Of a stretch of DNA of 64,000 nucleotides, positions 1-7,891 are shown piece after piece. The notes below the pieces were generated by a model, which saw only the letters and a program-made list of their open reading frames with translations, made no database searches and was not told where the DNA came from. Within the stretch, counting starts at the first letter, position 1. Each line of letters begins with the position of its first letter. Origin of the DNA: Burkholderiales bacterium (GTDB lineage Bacteria; Pseudomonadota; Gammaproteobacteria; Burkholderiales; SG8-41); the NCBI GenBank assembly GCA_036262035.1, contig DATAJS010000011.1:207596-271595 (forward strand). The letters run 5' to 3'. The position numbers and the translations under genes were made by a program.

Positions 1-933
1 GAAGTTCTCCTTCATCTCGCCGTCCATGTAGAACGCGCGGATGCAAAGCTGCGCCGGGTCCGAGTCGTGCGTCGCGGAGACGATCGCGACTTCGACCTCG
101 AGGATCGCCGCGAGATAGCGCACCAGCTCCTGATAGACGCTCGCGCCCTGCGCGCTCGACACCGCGAGCGCCGCGTTCGTCAGCGCTTCCTGCGTGCGCT
201 TGGGGTCGGTGATGTCGGTCGCGACGCCGCAGACCGCGTACGGCTCGCCGTCGACGCCGAAGAGCGGGAACTTGAACGACAGAAACGTGCGGCGCTGGCG
301 GCCGACGTCCGCGGTGACCTCGAACTCGGCCGCGGTGGCCTCGCGCAGGACCTGGGCGTCGTTCGCCTGGAAGTGCGCGGCGACTTCCGGCGGCCACAGC
401 TCCTGGTCGGTATGGCCGACGATGCGCTCCGCGGGCATGCGCACCACGCGCTCGAGCTCGCGGTTGGCGAAGACGTAGCGGCCGTCGCGGTCCTTGACGA
501 AGATGACCGCCTTGGTGTGGTCGAGGACCCGCTGGAGCTTCGCCTGGGTCTCGGGGCTGATCCAGCCGGTGCGCTGGAGATTGGAGAGGTCGTGGACGTG
601 CGCGGTCAGCGCGCCGCCGTCGCCTTCGTCGCAGCCCAGGTGCACCAGGGCGTGGACGCGGCGGCCGTGGCAGTTACGGAACTGCCAGGGAAACCACTGC
701 GGCAATCCGGTGCGCGCGGCCTGCCAGCGGCGCTGCCAGCGCTCGCGCGAGAACGCGCCGTCGGACTGCACCTCCGGGCACAGCTCGAGCAGCGGGCGGC
801 CGATCAGCTCCTCGCGGGTGCATTCAAGGATGCGGCAGAAGCGCTCGTTGCAGTCGACGATCGTCTCGTCGAGCACGACGATGCCGTGCATCACTCGGTC
901 GGAGGCCGTGACGGGCGTTACGCTGATCTGCAT
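1..933 (-). CDS. PAS-domain sensor protein, 3' end outside window
   Basis: Reading the minus strand from ATG at 933 gives 311 uninterrupted codons that run off the window edge, so the output domain (histidine kinase or GGDEF) is not visible. Two PAS folds can be seen: residues about 10-115, containing CNERFCRILECTREELIG, and about 130-245, containing a VFVKDRDGRY-like strand (IFVKDRDGRYVFANRELE) and closing with VCGVATDITDPKR. A GAF-like segment appears to start after residue 260. There is no signal peptide or membrane helix, so a cytoplasmic sensor is inferred. It lies 170 bp downstream of, and in the same direction as, an OmpR-type response regulator, which makes a cognate two-component pair plausible. 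The output type cannot be decided from this window. Confidence 0.75.
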   Translation of the reverse strand, partial: MQISVTPVTASDRVMHGIVVLDETIVDCNERFCRILECTREELIGRPLLELCPEVQSDGAFSRERWQRRWQAARTGLPQWFPWQFRNCHGRRVHALVHLGCDEGDGGALTAHVHDLSNLQRTGWISPETQAKLQRVLDHTKAVIFVKDRDGRYVFANRELERVVRMPAERIVGHTDQELWPPEVAAHFQANDAQVLREATAAEFEVTADVGRQRRTFLSFKFPLFGVDGEPYAVCGVATDITDPKRTQEALTNAALAVSSAQGASVYQELVRYLAAILEVEVAIVSATHDSDPAQLCIRAFYMDGEMKENF

Positions 934-1027
934 GCCTGCTCAAACTTTGTGCGATGGCAGGCAGTATAGGCAGACCGGACTAGGGTTTGGGCGACTGTTA
1001 CACGACTGAAACAGGTGAAAAGGGGGA

Positions 1028-1108
1028 ACGTGAAACGGGAAACGTGAAACGTGAAACGGCGAAGCCGCGGGAACCCCACGTTTCACATTTCACGTTTCAC
1101 GTTTCACG
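1028..1108. repeat. Inverted repeat built of GTGAAAC heptamers
   Basis: Left arm 1028-1058 carries repeated GTGAAAC/GGAAAC units; right arm 1078-1108 is made of the complementary GTTTCAC units. The arms are nearly complementary over about 30 nt with a 19-nt spacer, so a long hairpin can form. The stop codon of the response regulator (1104-1106) lies inside the right arm. It sits between two minus-strand genes and may attenuate or terminate transcription between them. No U-tract is visible, so its role as a terminator is inferred. Confidence 0.7.
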
Positions 1109-1820
1109 AGACCTGCGGCACGAACATGTATCCCGCCCCCCGCACGGTGCGTATCGCCTGCGGCTCTTCGGGGTTGGACTCGACCTTGCGCCGCAGCCGC
1201 GCGATGCGGATGTCGATCGAGCGGTCGAACGGCTCCCACTCGCGGTTGCGGGTCATGGTGAGGATCTGGTCGCGGGTCAGCACCCGGTGGGGGTGCTCGG
1301 TGAAGACCTTGAGCAGGTCGAACTCCATGCTCGTGATCGGCACTTCCTGGCCCGAGACGTCGAGAAGGCGGTGCGACGCGACGTCGAGGAAGCAGCGGCC
1401 GACCGGCACGCGCTCGGTGACCACCTTCACCGGCTCCGGGGCCGGGCGCGACTGGAGCCTGCGCAGCACGCTTTTCACGCGCGCGAGGAGCTCGCGCGGA
1501 TCGAAAGGCTTGGTGACGTAATCGTCGGCGCCGACCTCCAGCCCGACCACGCGGTCCACCACGTCGCCCGAACCGGTGACCATGATGATGCCGACGTCGT
1601 AACGCTCGCGCAGGAAGCGCGCGAGGGACAGACCGTCTTCGCCGGGCAGGCCGATGTCGAGCAGCACCACGTCGGGCAGGTTGCGCTCGACCGCCTCGCG
1701 CATGTCCGCGCCGCTCTCGGCCTGGTGGACCTCGTAGCCTTTGTCGCCGAGGTAATCGGCGACCATCTCGCGAATGGCGGGATCGTCTTCGACGATCATC
1801 ACGCGGCCGTTGGTGGACAT
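1104..1820 (-). CDS. OmpR/PhoB-family response regulator
   Basis: 238 residues. The receiver domain (about 5-118) has the acidic pair D12-D13, the phospho-acceptor D55 in VVLLDIGLPG, T82 and K104 in TKPFDPRELL. The C-terminal winged helix (about 138-235) contains MEFDLLKVF, VLTRDQILTMT and the RSIDIRIARLRRKVE recognition-helix region, ending with IRTVRGAGYMFVP. This is the usual length and layout for the family and it should bind DNA as a phosphorylated dimer. The PAS sensor at 1-933 lies downstream on the same strand and is the likely partner, although a gap with a large hairpin separates them. The target genes are not evident. Confidence 0.93.
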   Translation of the reverse strand: MSTNGRVMIVEDDPAIREMVADYLGDKGYEVHQAESGADMREAVERNLPDVVLLDIGLPGEDGLSLARFLRERYDVGIIMVTGSGDVVDRVVGLEVGADDYVTKPFDPRELLARVKSVLRRLQSRPAPEPVKVVTERVPVGRCFLDVASHRLLDVSGQEVPITSMEFDLLKVFTEHPHRVLTRDQILTMTRNREWEPFDRSIDIRIARLRRKVESNPEEPQAIRTVRGAGYMFVPQVS

Positions 1821-1968
1821 GTCGGGAAGGCTGGAATCGTTCGTTGCGGATTATAGCCCCGGATATAGGTGACGCCGATACAAAGTGTTTCAGTAGCGAA
1901 ATCGCGCGGATACCCCCGCTGCCTAGACTCTCCTCATCGCAATCGAGCAACGTCACGAGGAGGCCCAC

Positions 1969-2976
1969 ATGGACAACGTCATTCAACTCCAGGCGATTCA
2001 GCCGCAGCGCACGAAGGCGGGCAGCCTGCACGGTGCCGAAGCCGCAGCGGCTTGCCCGTGGGAAGTCGAGCGCGACGTGATCCGCGGCCGCACCTTCGAC
2101 CGCTCGGGCAAGTTCATGCCCGACGGGCTGTCGCACGCCGGCCGTCTGGACTTCCTCGCGCCGCACGAGCGCGTGCTCTTCTCGCAGATCCAGGGCCGCA
2201 CGTACGCGAACACCTTCAAGCTGCTGGAGCGTGCGATCGGCGCGAGCACCCTCGAGCTTTCGCGCTCGCAGGTGCTCGGCGACCAGGAACGCCTGGATGC
2301 GCTCGTGGGCTGCACGCACGACGAGGTCAGGCACCAGGCGCTCTTTGGCCGCATCGATCTCATGATGGCGGGGGCGATGCCGCAGGGCTACCGCTACGCC
2401 GCTCGCGCCAACGAGTTCGCGTGGATCGTCCTCGGACGCTCGCGCTGGGCCGTGCTCGCCCTCACGCACATGATGGAGCTCGTCACGCAGGCGCATTACC
2501 ACGAGAGCATCGCCCCCGATCCGACGCTCTCCGCGCTGTACAAGGACGTGTTCCTGTTCCACTGGCGCGACGAGGAGCGTCATGCCGGGCTGACCGAGCG
2601 CGAGTGGCGCGCCGAGGACGCGCGCATCACCGGGAAGGAGCGCGACGCGGCGGTCGACGATTTTCTTCAGCTGCTGCGCAATCTGAACATGATGCTGCAG
2701 CGGCAGGCCGCGGCGGACGCGCAGTACTTCTTCAAGGCGCTGCAGCGGCCGCTAGCAAAGCTCGACGCCGGCCGCGCGCAGGCTGCTTTCGTAGGCGCGT
2801 ATCGCTGGCAGTACGTGCTGGCGGGCGTGCAGCACGAGCGCTACGCCGACCTGCTGGCGGAGCTCACGAGCGACGAGCAGGGCGCGCGCATCGCGGCGGG
2901 TCTGCTCCCGCTCGCGGTGCCGCCCGAAGTGCAGCCGCTCGAGGTCAAGGGCGCTTCCAGAGCGGAGGCGTCATGA
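1969..2976 (+). CDS. Ferritin-like diiron protein, function unknown
   Basis: 335 residues, preceded by a good Shine-Dalgarno (ACGAGGAGG, 1956-1964). The protein looks all-helical and carries two ExxH iron-ligand motifs of diiron-carboxylate proteins: HDEVRHQ (E119, H122) and DEERHAG (E202, H205); E170 and H178 could supply further ligands. This resembles the hydroxylase/ferritin-like superfamily that includes p-aminobenzoate N-oxygenase and related enzymes, but I cannot assign a substrate. The region after residue 210 is helical and less conserved-looking. The gene overlaps the next small membrane-protein gene by 4 bases (ATGA), so the two are probably translated together. Diiron assignment rests on motifs seen; catalytic activity is inference. 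Confidence 0.7.
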   Translation: MDNVIQLQAIQPQRTKAGSLHGAEAAAACPWEVERDVIRGRTFDRSGKFMPDGLSHAGRLDFLAPHERVLFSQIQGRTYANTFKLLERAIGASTLELSRSQVLGDQERLDALVGCTHDEVRHQALFGRIDLMMAGAMPQGYRYAARANEFAWIVLGRSRWAVLALTHMMELVTQAHYHESIAPDPTLSALYKDVFLFHWRDEERHAGLTEREWRAEDARITGKERDAAVDDFLQLLRNLNMMLQRQAAADAQYFFKALQRPLAKLDAGRAQAAFVGAYRWQYVLAGVQHERYADLLAELTSDEQGARIAAGLLPLAVPPEVQPLEVKGASRAEAS

Positions 2977-3116
2977 CGAAGAAAGTGTTCGAGGCCTTCC
3001 GCACTATGGGCCCTTATGTCGCGCTGGAGCTTTTCGTGCCGGGCGGCACGCTGCTGTCGATACTGCTCTGGTACGCGCGAAAGCGCCGGGCGCTCGCGGC
3101 TGCGCAACAGTCCTGA
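2973..3116 (+). CDS. 47-residue single-pass membrane protein
   Basis: A short reading frame starting with ATG at 2973, overlapping the stop codon of the ferritin-like gene (ATGA). The product starts MTKKVFEAFRTMGPYVALEL, then a hydrophobic segment around residues 15-33 (LFVPGGTLLSILLWY), then a basic tail ARKRRALAA, which predicts one membrane helix with the C-terminus in the cytoplasm. GGAGG at 2964-2968, inside the preceding gene, can act as its ribosome binding site. The tight coupling suggests it anchors or partners the diiron protein. The family is not recognised. Confidence 0.6.
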   Translation: MTKKVFEAFRTMGPYVALELFVPGGTLLSILLWYARKRRALAAAQQS

Positions 3117-3172
3117 GATAGCACCGCCATGTGGGCTATCCTTACGGCTCAGAAGAACCGGAGGAGATCCAC

Positions 3173-3775
3173 ATGGCGGCCAGCACCGTCACACTCGTCA
3201 ATCCCGTAGGTCAGCGCGCTGCGGCGCGCGCGGCGTTGGCAAAGCGTCTCGCAACGCTTCAAGGCAAGTCGATCGGCTTCATCGACAACATGAAGCCCAA
3301 CGCGAATCTCTTCGTGCAGTACATCGAGGAGATGATCCGCGCCGAATACCCCGACGTGAAGACGCACACCGTGCGCAAGAACTTCACGTCGAGCAAGCTC
3401 ATCGCGAACGAGCTCGAAGGCAAGGTCGACGCGCTCGTCAACGCCTGGGGCGATTGAGGAGGCTGCACGTCGTGGTGTATCCACGACTCGGCCTGGCTGG
3501 AAAAACGCGGCGTGCCGTCGTCGACGGTCGTGTCGACCGCGTTCCTCACGCACGCGCACCTCGCGGCGAAGAACCTGCAGCTCGATGACTTGCCGCTTCT
3601 CGTCACGCCCCATCCGCTGAACGATCTCACGCCGGAGCAGATGCGCGATCTCGCGCGCGTCGCGTATCCGGTCGTGATCCGCCAGCTCACGGGACAGGGC
3701 GCGCAGGAGAAAGCGACGCGCATCGATTACGTGCATCCGTCGCGCGACAAAACGAAACCGGTGGGAGCGACGTGA
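3173..3775 (+). CDS. UGSC-type selenoprotein, UGA (3455-3457) read as selenocysteine
   Basis: Read straight through, this frame gives 200 residues interrupted only by TGA at codon 95. The frame is open on both sides of it, and the residues around it read WGD-U-GGCTSWCIHD, which matches the U/C-G-x-C-T-S centre of the UGSC (seleno)protein family; in Cys homologues this position is Cys, to my memory of the family. U95 and C98 would form a UxxC redox pair, with C102 nearby. ATG 3173 was chosen because GGAGGAG sits 7 nt upstream; the GTG at 3131 lacks one. A 7-bp hairpin begins 11 nt after the UGA (separate entry). No in-frame start with a ribosome binding site follows the UGA, so a stop-and-restart is unlikely. 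The last base overlaps the next ATG (TGATG). The sel genes are not in the window. Confidence 0.85.
3458..3487 (+). promoter_or_regulatory. Candidate bacterial SECIS element
   Basis: Directly after the in-frame UGA (3455-3457) come 11 unpaired nt (3458-3468), then a perfect 7-bp stem, GTCGTGG (3469-3475) with CCACGAC (3481-3487), closed by the 5-nt loop TGTAT. Distance and size agree with the upper stem-loop of the E. coli fdhF SECIS, which also begins 11 nt behind its UGA. The loop contains G and U as SelB-recognised loops do. The structure is seen directly; function as a SelB binding site is inferred. Confidence 0.75.
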
Positions 3776-4866
3776 TGGATACGAGCGTTCTGGAAAAGCC
3801 CACGATCGAGCTCGAAGACTCGTGGGAGAAGATCAACGAGTGGTTCCTCGAGCACGATCTCACCGACGGCTTGCCGATCGTGCCGCCGACCCAGCCGCGC
3901 GTCGACGCGATGACGCGCTACGTCGAGCGCGAACTCGGCTGGACGCCTTCGGACGTCATCGGCACCCTGGCGCCCAAGCACGGCCAGGCGACGATCGAGA
4001 AGATCGCGGCGAACGCGGTCATGGCGGGCTGCAAGCCCGAGTACATGCCGGTGCTGATCGCGTGCGTGAAAGGCGTCGCGAGTCCTGCGTTCAACCTCGA
4101 CGCAGTGCAGACCTCGACCCACAACACATCGCCGCTGCCCATCGTCAACGGCCCGGTGTGCAAGGCGATCGATCTGAACTGCGGCTACAACAACACCGGC
4201 AGCCGCTGGCGCGCGACGAGCACGATCGGGCGCGCGCTCCAGCTCTGCATGATCAACATCGGCGGTACGCCGGGCTCGATCAACATCCACACGCAAGGGC
4301 ACATCGCGCGCTACGAGCACGTCATCGCCGAGAACGAGGACGAGAATCCCTGGGAGCCGCTGGCGGTCGAGCGCGGATTCGAAGCGGACGCGAACGTGGT
4401 GACGGTCATTCCCGCGTGCACCGCGGCGATGATCGACGACAACGGCGGCAGCCAGACCGCGAAGGACCTGCTCAAGACGGTCTCGCGCTCGATCGCGTAC
4501 GTCGGCAACCGCAACATCAACGGCAAGGGACAGCCGCTGCTGATCCTGGCGCCGCAGCACGCGCGCCTCATCGCGCTCGGCGGCTACAGCAAGGCGGATC
4601 TGAAGCGCTTCATCTGGGAGCACGCGCGCGTGCCGTTCCGCGACATCCCGCGCGGCAACCTCGTGAACTTCAGCGTGCACAACCTGAAGCTGTACGACAT
4701 CGACGACGACCATGCGGCGGTGCCGATCGCCGAGAGTCCCGAGGAGATCGTGATCGTGGTGATGGGCGGCGTCGGCACGCACAGCCTGTCGGTGCAGACG
4801 CGGCTCGCCTCGGAGAACGTGACGGTGGCGATCACGAGGAAGGACGGGACGCTATGGAAATGCTGA
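3775..4866 (+). CDS. Conserved protein of unknown function, partner of the UGSC selenoprotein
   Basis: 363 residues starting at ATG 3775, which overlaps the selenoprotein stop (TGATG), so translation is coupled. No signal peptide or membrane helix. Visible blocks are DGLPIVPPT near residue 33, VIGTLAPKHG, ANAVMAGCKPEYMPVL, LDAVQTSTHNTSPLPIVNGP and SPWEPL-like NPWEPLAVERG, ending in a C-terminal cysteine (LWKC). I recall this type of protein next to or fused with UGSC-family proteins in soil bacteria, but know of no assigned reaction. The operon continues into a Bug receptor with a 13-bp overlap, so it may act on an imported carboxylate or thiol compound; this is inference. Confidence 0.7.
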   Translation: MDTSVLEKPTIELEDSWEKINEWFLEHDLTDGLPIVPPTQPRVDAMTRYVERELGWTPSDVIGTLAPKHGQATIEKIAANAVMAGCKPEYMPVLIACVKGVASPAFNLDAVQTSTHNTSPLPIVNGPVCKAIDLNCGYNNTGSRWRATSTIGRALQLCMINIGGTPGSINIHTQGHIARYEHVIAENEDENPWEPLAVERGFEADANVVTVIPACTAAMIDDNGGSQTAKDLLKTVSRSIAYVGNRNINGKGQPLLILAPQHARLIALGGYSKADLKRFIWEHARVPFRDIPRGNLVNFSVHNLKLYDIDDDHAAVPIAESPEEIVIVVMGGVGTHSLSVQTRLASENVTVAITRKDGTLWKC

Positions 4867-5834
4867 AAACCGTCGTGGTCGCCATGGCTTCTCTGGCGAG
4901 TCTATCGGCGCACGCGGCGCAGGGGGATGCGTATCCGACGCGGCCCATTCGGCTGGTGGTCGGGTTCACCCCCGGCGGCGCCACCGACCTCGTCGGCAGG
5001 CTGGTCGCGGAAAAGCTCTCGGAGAAGCTCGGCCAGCAGGTCGTCGTCGACAACCGTCCCGGCGCGAGCGGCATCATCGCGGCGCGCCTCGTCGGTTCGG
5101 CGCAGCCCGACGGACACACGCTGCTCATCTCGGGCTCGTCGATCAGCATCGTCGGCAGTCTCTACAAGCAGACCCGCTTCGACGTGCAGCGCGACCTCGA
5201 GCCGGTGGCGATGGTCGCCACGACGCCTTACGTCATGGTCGCGCACCCGTCGACCGCGGTGAAAAGCGTCGCCGACCTCATCGGCTACGCCAAGGCGCGT
5301 CCGGGGAAAGTGAGCTACGGCGCCTCGACGCCCGGGACGGTTCAGCACCTCTCGGGCGAGATGTTCAAGCGCCTCGTCGGCATCGACATGCTGTTCGTGC
5401 CTTACAAAGGGACCGGCGCGATGCTGCCGGACCTGCTCGGCGGCCGCGTACAGGTCGCGGTCGACAACGTGACGGTGCTCGCGCCGCACGTGAAGAGCGG
5501 CGCGGTCGTGCCGCTCGCGGTGACCACGATCAAGCGCAGCCCGGTCCTGCCGAACGTGCCGACGCTCGCCGAGTCCGGTATCCAGTCCCTCAGCGGCTTC
5601 GACACCGGCGGCTGGTTCAGCATGTATACCGCGCACCGCACGCCGCCCGCAGTCATCAAGAAGGTGAACGACGAGATCTTCGCGATGATGGAGCGCGCCG
5701 ACGTGCGCGAGCGCCTGCTCGCCCTGGGCGGGACGCCGCTGCCCGGAACGCCGCAGGACCTCAAGAAACAGCTTGCCGCGGAAGTGCCGCGCTGGCGCAA
5801 AGTGATACAGGACTCCGATATAAAGGTTGATTGA
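4854..5834 (+). CDS. Bug-family periplasmic solute receptor (TctC-like)
   Basis: 326 residues. A signal peptide (MEMLKTVVVAMASLASLSAHA) is followed by the family hallmarks YPTRPIRLVVGFTPGGATD, VVVDNRPGASG, QPDGHTLLIS, VPYKGTG and LPNVPTLAESG. Such receptors bind carboxylates (often dicarboxylates or aromatic acids) in a closed two-lobe pocket and hand them to TctA/TctB permeases. ATG 4854 lies inside the end of the preceding gene, 13 bp overlap, with AGGAAGG upstream; ATG 4860 is an alternative start. Being last in the selenoprotein operon suggests it supplies that operon's substrate. Downstream are two hairpins before the next gene. The ligand is unknown. Confidence 0.93.
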   Translation: MEMLKTVVVAMASLASLSAHAAQGDAYPTRPIRLVVGFTPGGATDLVGRLVAEKLSEKLGQQVVVDNRPGASGIIAARLVGSAQPDGHTLLISGSSISIVGSLYKQTRFDVQRDLEPVAMVATTPYVMVAHPSTAVKSVADLIGYAKARPGKVSYGASTPGTVQHLSGEMFKRLVGIDMLFVPYKGTGAMLPDLLGGRVQVAVDNVTVLAPHVKSGAVVPLAVTTIKRSPVLPNVPTLAESGIQSLSGFDTGGWFSMYTAHRTPPAVIKKVNDEIFAMMERADVRERLLALGGTPLPGTPQDLKKQLAAEVPRWRKVIQDSDIKVD

Positions 5835-5912
5835 GCCCGCTGCGCGGGCTCGGTGCGTGAACGCCAAGGAGGGAACCTGCGGTTCCCTCCTTGGACCTCC
5901 CTCCCTTGAACC
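5833..5912. repeat. Two hairpins between Bug genes, dispersed repeat element copy 1
   Basis: First hairpin 5833-5851 (GAGCCCGC ... GCGGGCTC), then a perfect 14-bp stem with a 3-nt loop at 5864-5894 (CCAAGGAGGGAACC / GGTTCCCTCCTTGG), followed by ACCTCCCTCCCTTGAA. A very similar arrangement recurs at 61960-62010. Located between two plus-strand receptor genes; a terminator or RNA-stability element is likely. Confidence 0.75.
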
Positions 5913-5929
5913 ATCAGATTTCAGGAAAT

Positions 5930-6886
5930 ATGCGTAGATTGATATGGACCATCGCGGCGCTTGGTGTGGTCGGCGCGCATGCCGCGGAAACGAAATACCC
6001 GACGAAGCCGATCCGGCTGATCTCGGCCTACGCCCCCGGCGGCGGCAACGACACCATGGCGCGGGCGCTGGCGCAGCGTCTCACCGAGGCGTGGGGTCAG
6101 CAGGTCATCGTCGACAACCGCCCCGGCGCCAACGGGCTGCTCGCGTGCGAGATCACCGCCAAAGCGCCGCCCGACGGGTATACCCTGCTGATGGCGAGCA
6201 TCTCGAGCCACGGCATCAACCCGGCTCTCTACAAGAAGATCCCGTACGACCCGATCCGCGACTTCACCCCGATCTCGCTGCTGGGAACGACGGCCAACAT
6301 GCTCGTCGTGCATCCGTCCACACCGGCCAAGACCGTGAAAGAGCTCGTCGCGTACGCCAAGAGCAAAGGCGGGCTCACCTATGGCTCGAACGGCATCGGC
6401 AGCTCGCAGCATCTCGCGGGCGCGCTCTTCGCGAGCACTTTCGGGCTCAATCTCACCCACGTGCCTTACAAGGGTACCGGGCCGATGACGACCGATCTGC
6501 TCGGCGGCCAGATCGCGATGGCGTTCGCCAACATGACGACCGCGCTGCCGCACGTGCGCACCAAGAAGCTCATTCCGATCGCGGTGACGTCGCTGACGCG
6601 CTCGCCGCAACTGCCCGACGTGCCGACGGTCGCGGAGACCGTGCCCGGCTTCGAGGCGACCTCGTGGTGGGGCATCGTCGCGCCGCGCGCGACACCTGCG
6701 GGCGTGGTCGAGCCGCTCAATCGCGAGATCGTGAAAGTCCTGGCGTCACCCGACATGAAGACCTTCATGCACGGCCTCGGCGCCGAGGCCAAGGGCACGA
6801 CGCCGAAGGAGTTCGACGCCTTCATCCGCGCCGAGCTCGTGAAGTGGGCGAAGGTGGTGAAGGAATCGGGCGCGCGCGCCGACTGA
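5930..6886 (+). CDS. Bug-family periplasmic solute receptor
   Basis: 318 residues from ATG 5930 (weak AGGAAA ahead); a longer reading from 5891 would start inside the upstream repeat and hide the signal peptide, so it was not used. Signal peptide MRRLIWTIAALGVVGAHAA, then YPTKPIRLISAYAPGGGND, IVDNRPGANG, PPDGYTLLM, VPYKGTGPM and LPDVPTVAE. The pocket loop reads SAYAPGGGND, in which the Asp that normally contacts the ligand carboxylate is kept. It is followed after 9 bp by an Ldh-type dehydrogenase and then by an SDR enzyme, so it may deliver a 2-hydroxy or 2-oxo acid for them; the substrate is inferred from context only. Confidence 0.93.
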   Translation: MRRLIWTIAALGVVGAHAAETKYPTKPIRLISAYAPGGGNDTMARALAQRLTEAWGQQVIVDNRPGANGLLACEITAKAPPDGYTLLMASISSHGINPALYKKIPYDPIRDFTPISLLGTTANMLVVHPSTPAKTVKELVAYAKSKGGLTYGSNGIGSSQHLAGALFASTFGLNLTHVPYKGTGPMTTDLLGGQIAMAFANMTTALPHVRTKKLIPIAVTSLTRSPQLPDVPTVAETVPGFEATSWWGIVAPRATPAGVVEPLNREIVKVLASPDMKTFMHGLGAEAKGTTPKEFDAFIRAELVKWAKVVKESGARAD

Positions 6887-6895
6887 GAGGACCCC

Positions 6896-7891
6896 ATGAC
6901 CGAACGCATCCGTCTCTCCATCCCCGATGCGCGCAAGCTCTCCGAGCGCGCGGTCGAAGGCATGGGCTTCAGCGCCGAGGAGGCGCGCATCATCGCCGAT
7001 CACTGCATCGACGCGGCGGTGTGCGGCTACGAGTACTCGGGACTCCCCAAGCTCCTCAACCTCGCCGACGGTCCACGCTCCAACCTGCCGCGCAAACCCA
7101 TCGAGGTCGTCCGCGAGACCAGCGTTTCGGCGCTGTACGACGGCGGCAACAACGTCGGCATGTATACGATGTACCTCATGTCGAAAGCCGCGATCGAGCG
7201 CGCGGAACGGCACGGCTTCGCCATCATCGGTCTCACCAACAGCTGGACGAGCGGACGCGGCGCGTACTACGTCGAGATGATCGCGCGCGCCGGGCTCGTC
7301 GGCATCCACACCGTGAGCGCGAGCCGGCATGTCGCTCCGCTCGGCGGCGCCAAACCCACGTTGGGCACCAATCCGATTTCTTTCGGCTTTCCCATGGAAG
7401 GCGATCCGCTCGTCATCGATCTGGGCACGTCGGCTTTCATGGCGACCGACCTCAAGATGCGCGAGCGCCTCGGCATCCCGCTGCCCGAAGGCGTGGCGAT
7501 CGACGCCGACGGCAACCCCACCACCGACGCCGCGCGGGCGAAGCTCGGAGCGATCCTGCCGTTCGGCGGGCATAAAGGCCACGCGCTGTCGATCGCGATG
7601 CGCGCGTTCGGGACGCTGTGCGAAGTGCATCGCGACGCGGAAGGCATCTACGGCTACGTCACGATCGCGTTCAAGCCCGATCTCCTGATGCCGCTGGAGG
7701 CGTATCGCACGGCGCTCGCCGACGCCATCGCCGAGATCAAGGCGACGCCGCGCCAGCCGGGGGTGAGCGAGATCCGCATCCCCGGCGAGCGCTCTTTCAC
7801 GGAGCGCGCACGGTTGATGCAGGAAGGCATCGAGATCGATCGCCGGATTTACGACGCTCTCAGAAAGTTCGCAGATAAAACCGGGGTCTGA
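6896..7891 (+). CDS. Malate/L-lactate/ureidoglycolate dehydrogenase family (Ldh2) oxidoreductase
   Basis: 331 residues, with GAGAGGACCCC just upstream of ATG 6896. Family features: RLSIPDARKLSERAVEGMG at the N-terminus, FAIIGLTNSWTSGRGAYY, the HVAPLGGAKPTLGTNPISFGFP block that forms the NAD(P)-binding site, and PFGGHKGHALSIAMRAFG. Members use NAD(P)H on 2-oxo/2-hydroxy acids and have a fold unlike that of classical malate dehydrogenase. It lies between a Bug receptor and an SDR in one operon. The stop codon and the last residues (KTGV) are contributed by a GGGGTCTGACCC-type dispersed palindrome, so the C-terminus was probably remodelled by that repeat. Confidence 0.9.
   Translation: MTERIRLSIPDARKLSERAVEGMGFSAEEARIIADHCIDAAVCGYEYSGLPKLLNLADGPRSNLPRKPIEVVRETSVSALYDGGNNVGMYTMYLMSKAAIERAERHGFAIIGLTNSWTSGRGAYYVEMIARAGLVGIHTVSASRHVAPLGGAKPTLGTNPISFGFPMEGDPLVIDLGTSAFMATDLKMRERLGIPLPEGVAIDADGNPTTDAARAKLGAILPFGGHKGHALSIAMRAFGTLCEVHRDAEGIYGYVTIAFKPDLLMPLEAYRTALADAIAEIKATPRQPGVSEIRIPGERSFTERARLMQEGIEIDRRIYDALRKFADKTGV

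Noticed and set aside
67..969. 300-residue plus-strand frame at the left edge
   Set aside because: It is the shadow of the PAS-domain sensor on the minus strand, which has recognisable PAS motifs.
1028..1108. CRISPR-like array of GTGAAAC repeats
   Set aside because: Units are 7 nt with no spacers and face each other as an inverted repeat; no cas genes.
1090..2583. 497-residue minus-strand frame covering the ferritin-like gene and the regulator
   Set aside because: Arg/His-rich composition typical of the shadow of a GC-rich gene; it contradicts clear genes on the other frames.
3455..3457. TGA as a true stop, splitting two short genes (3173-3457 and 3512-3775)
   Set aside because: The frame is identical on both sides, residues around TGA match a Sec/Cys redox motif, a hairpin stands at the right distance, and the downstream part has no usable start with a ribosome binding site in frame.
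3472..3477. GTGGTG with GAGGAGG upstream as a restart after the TGA
   Set aside because: These GTG codons are in another frame than the downstream coding sequence, so they cannot explain it.
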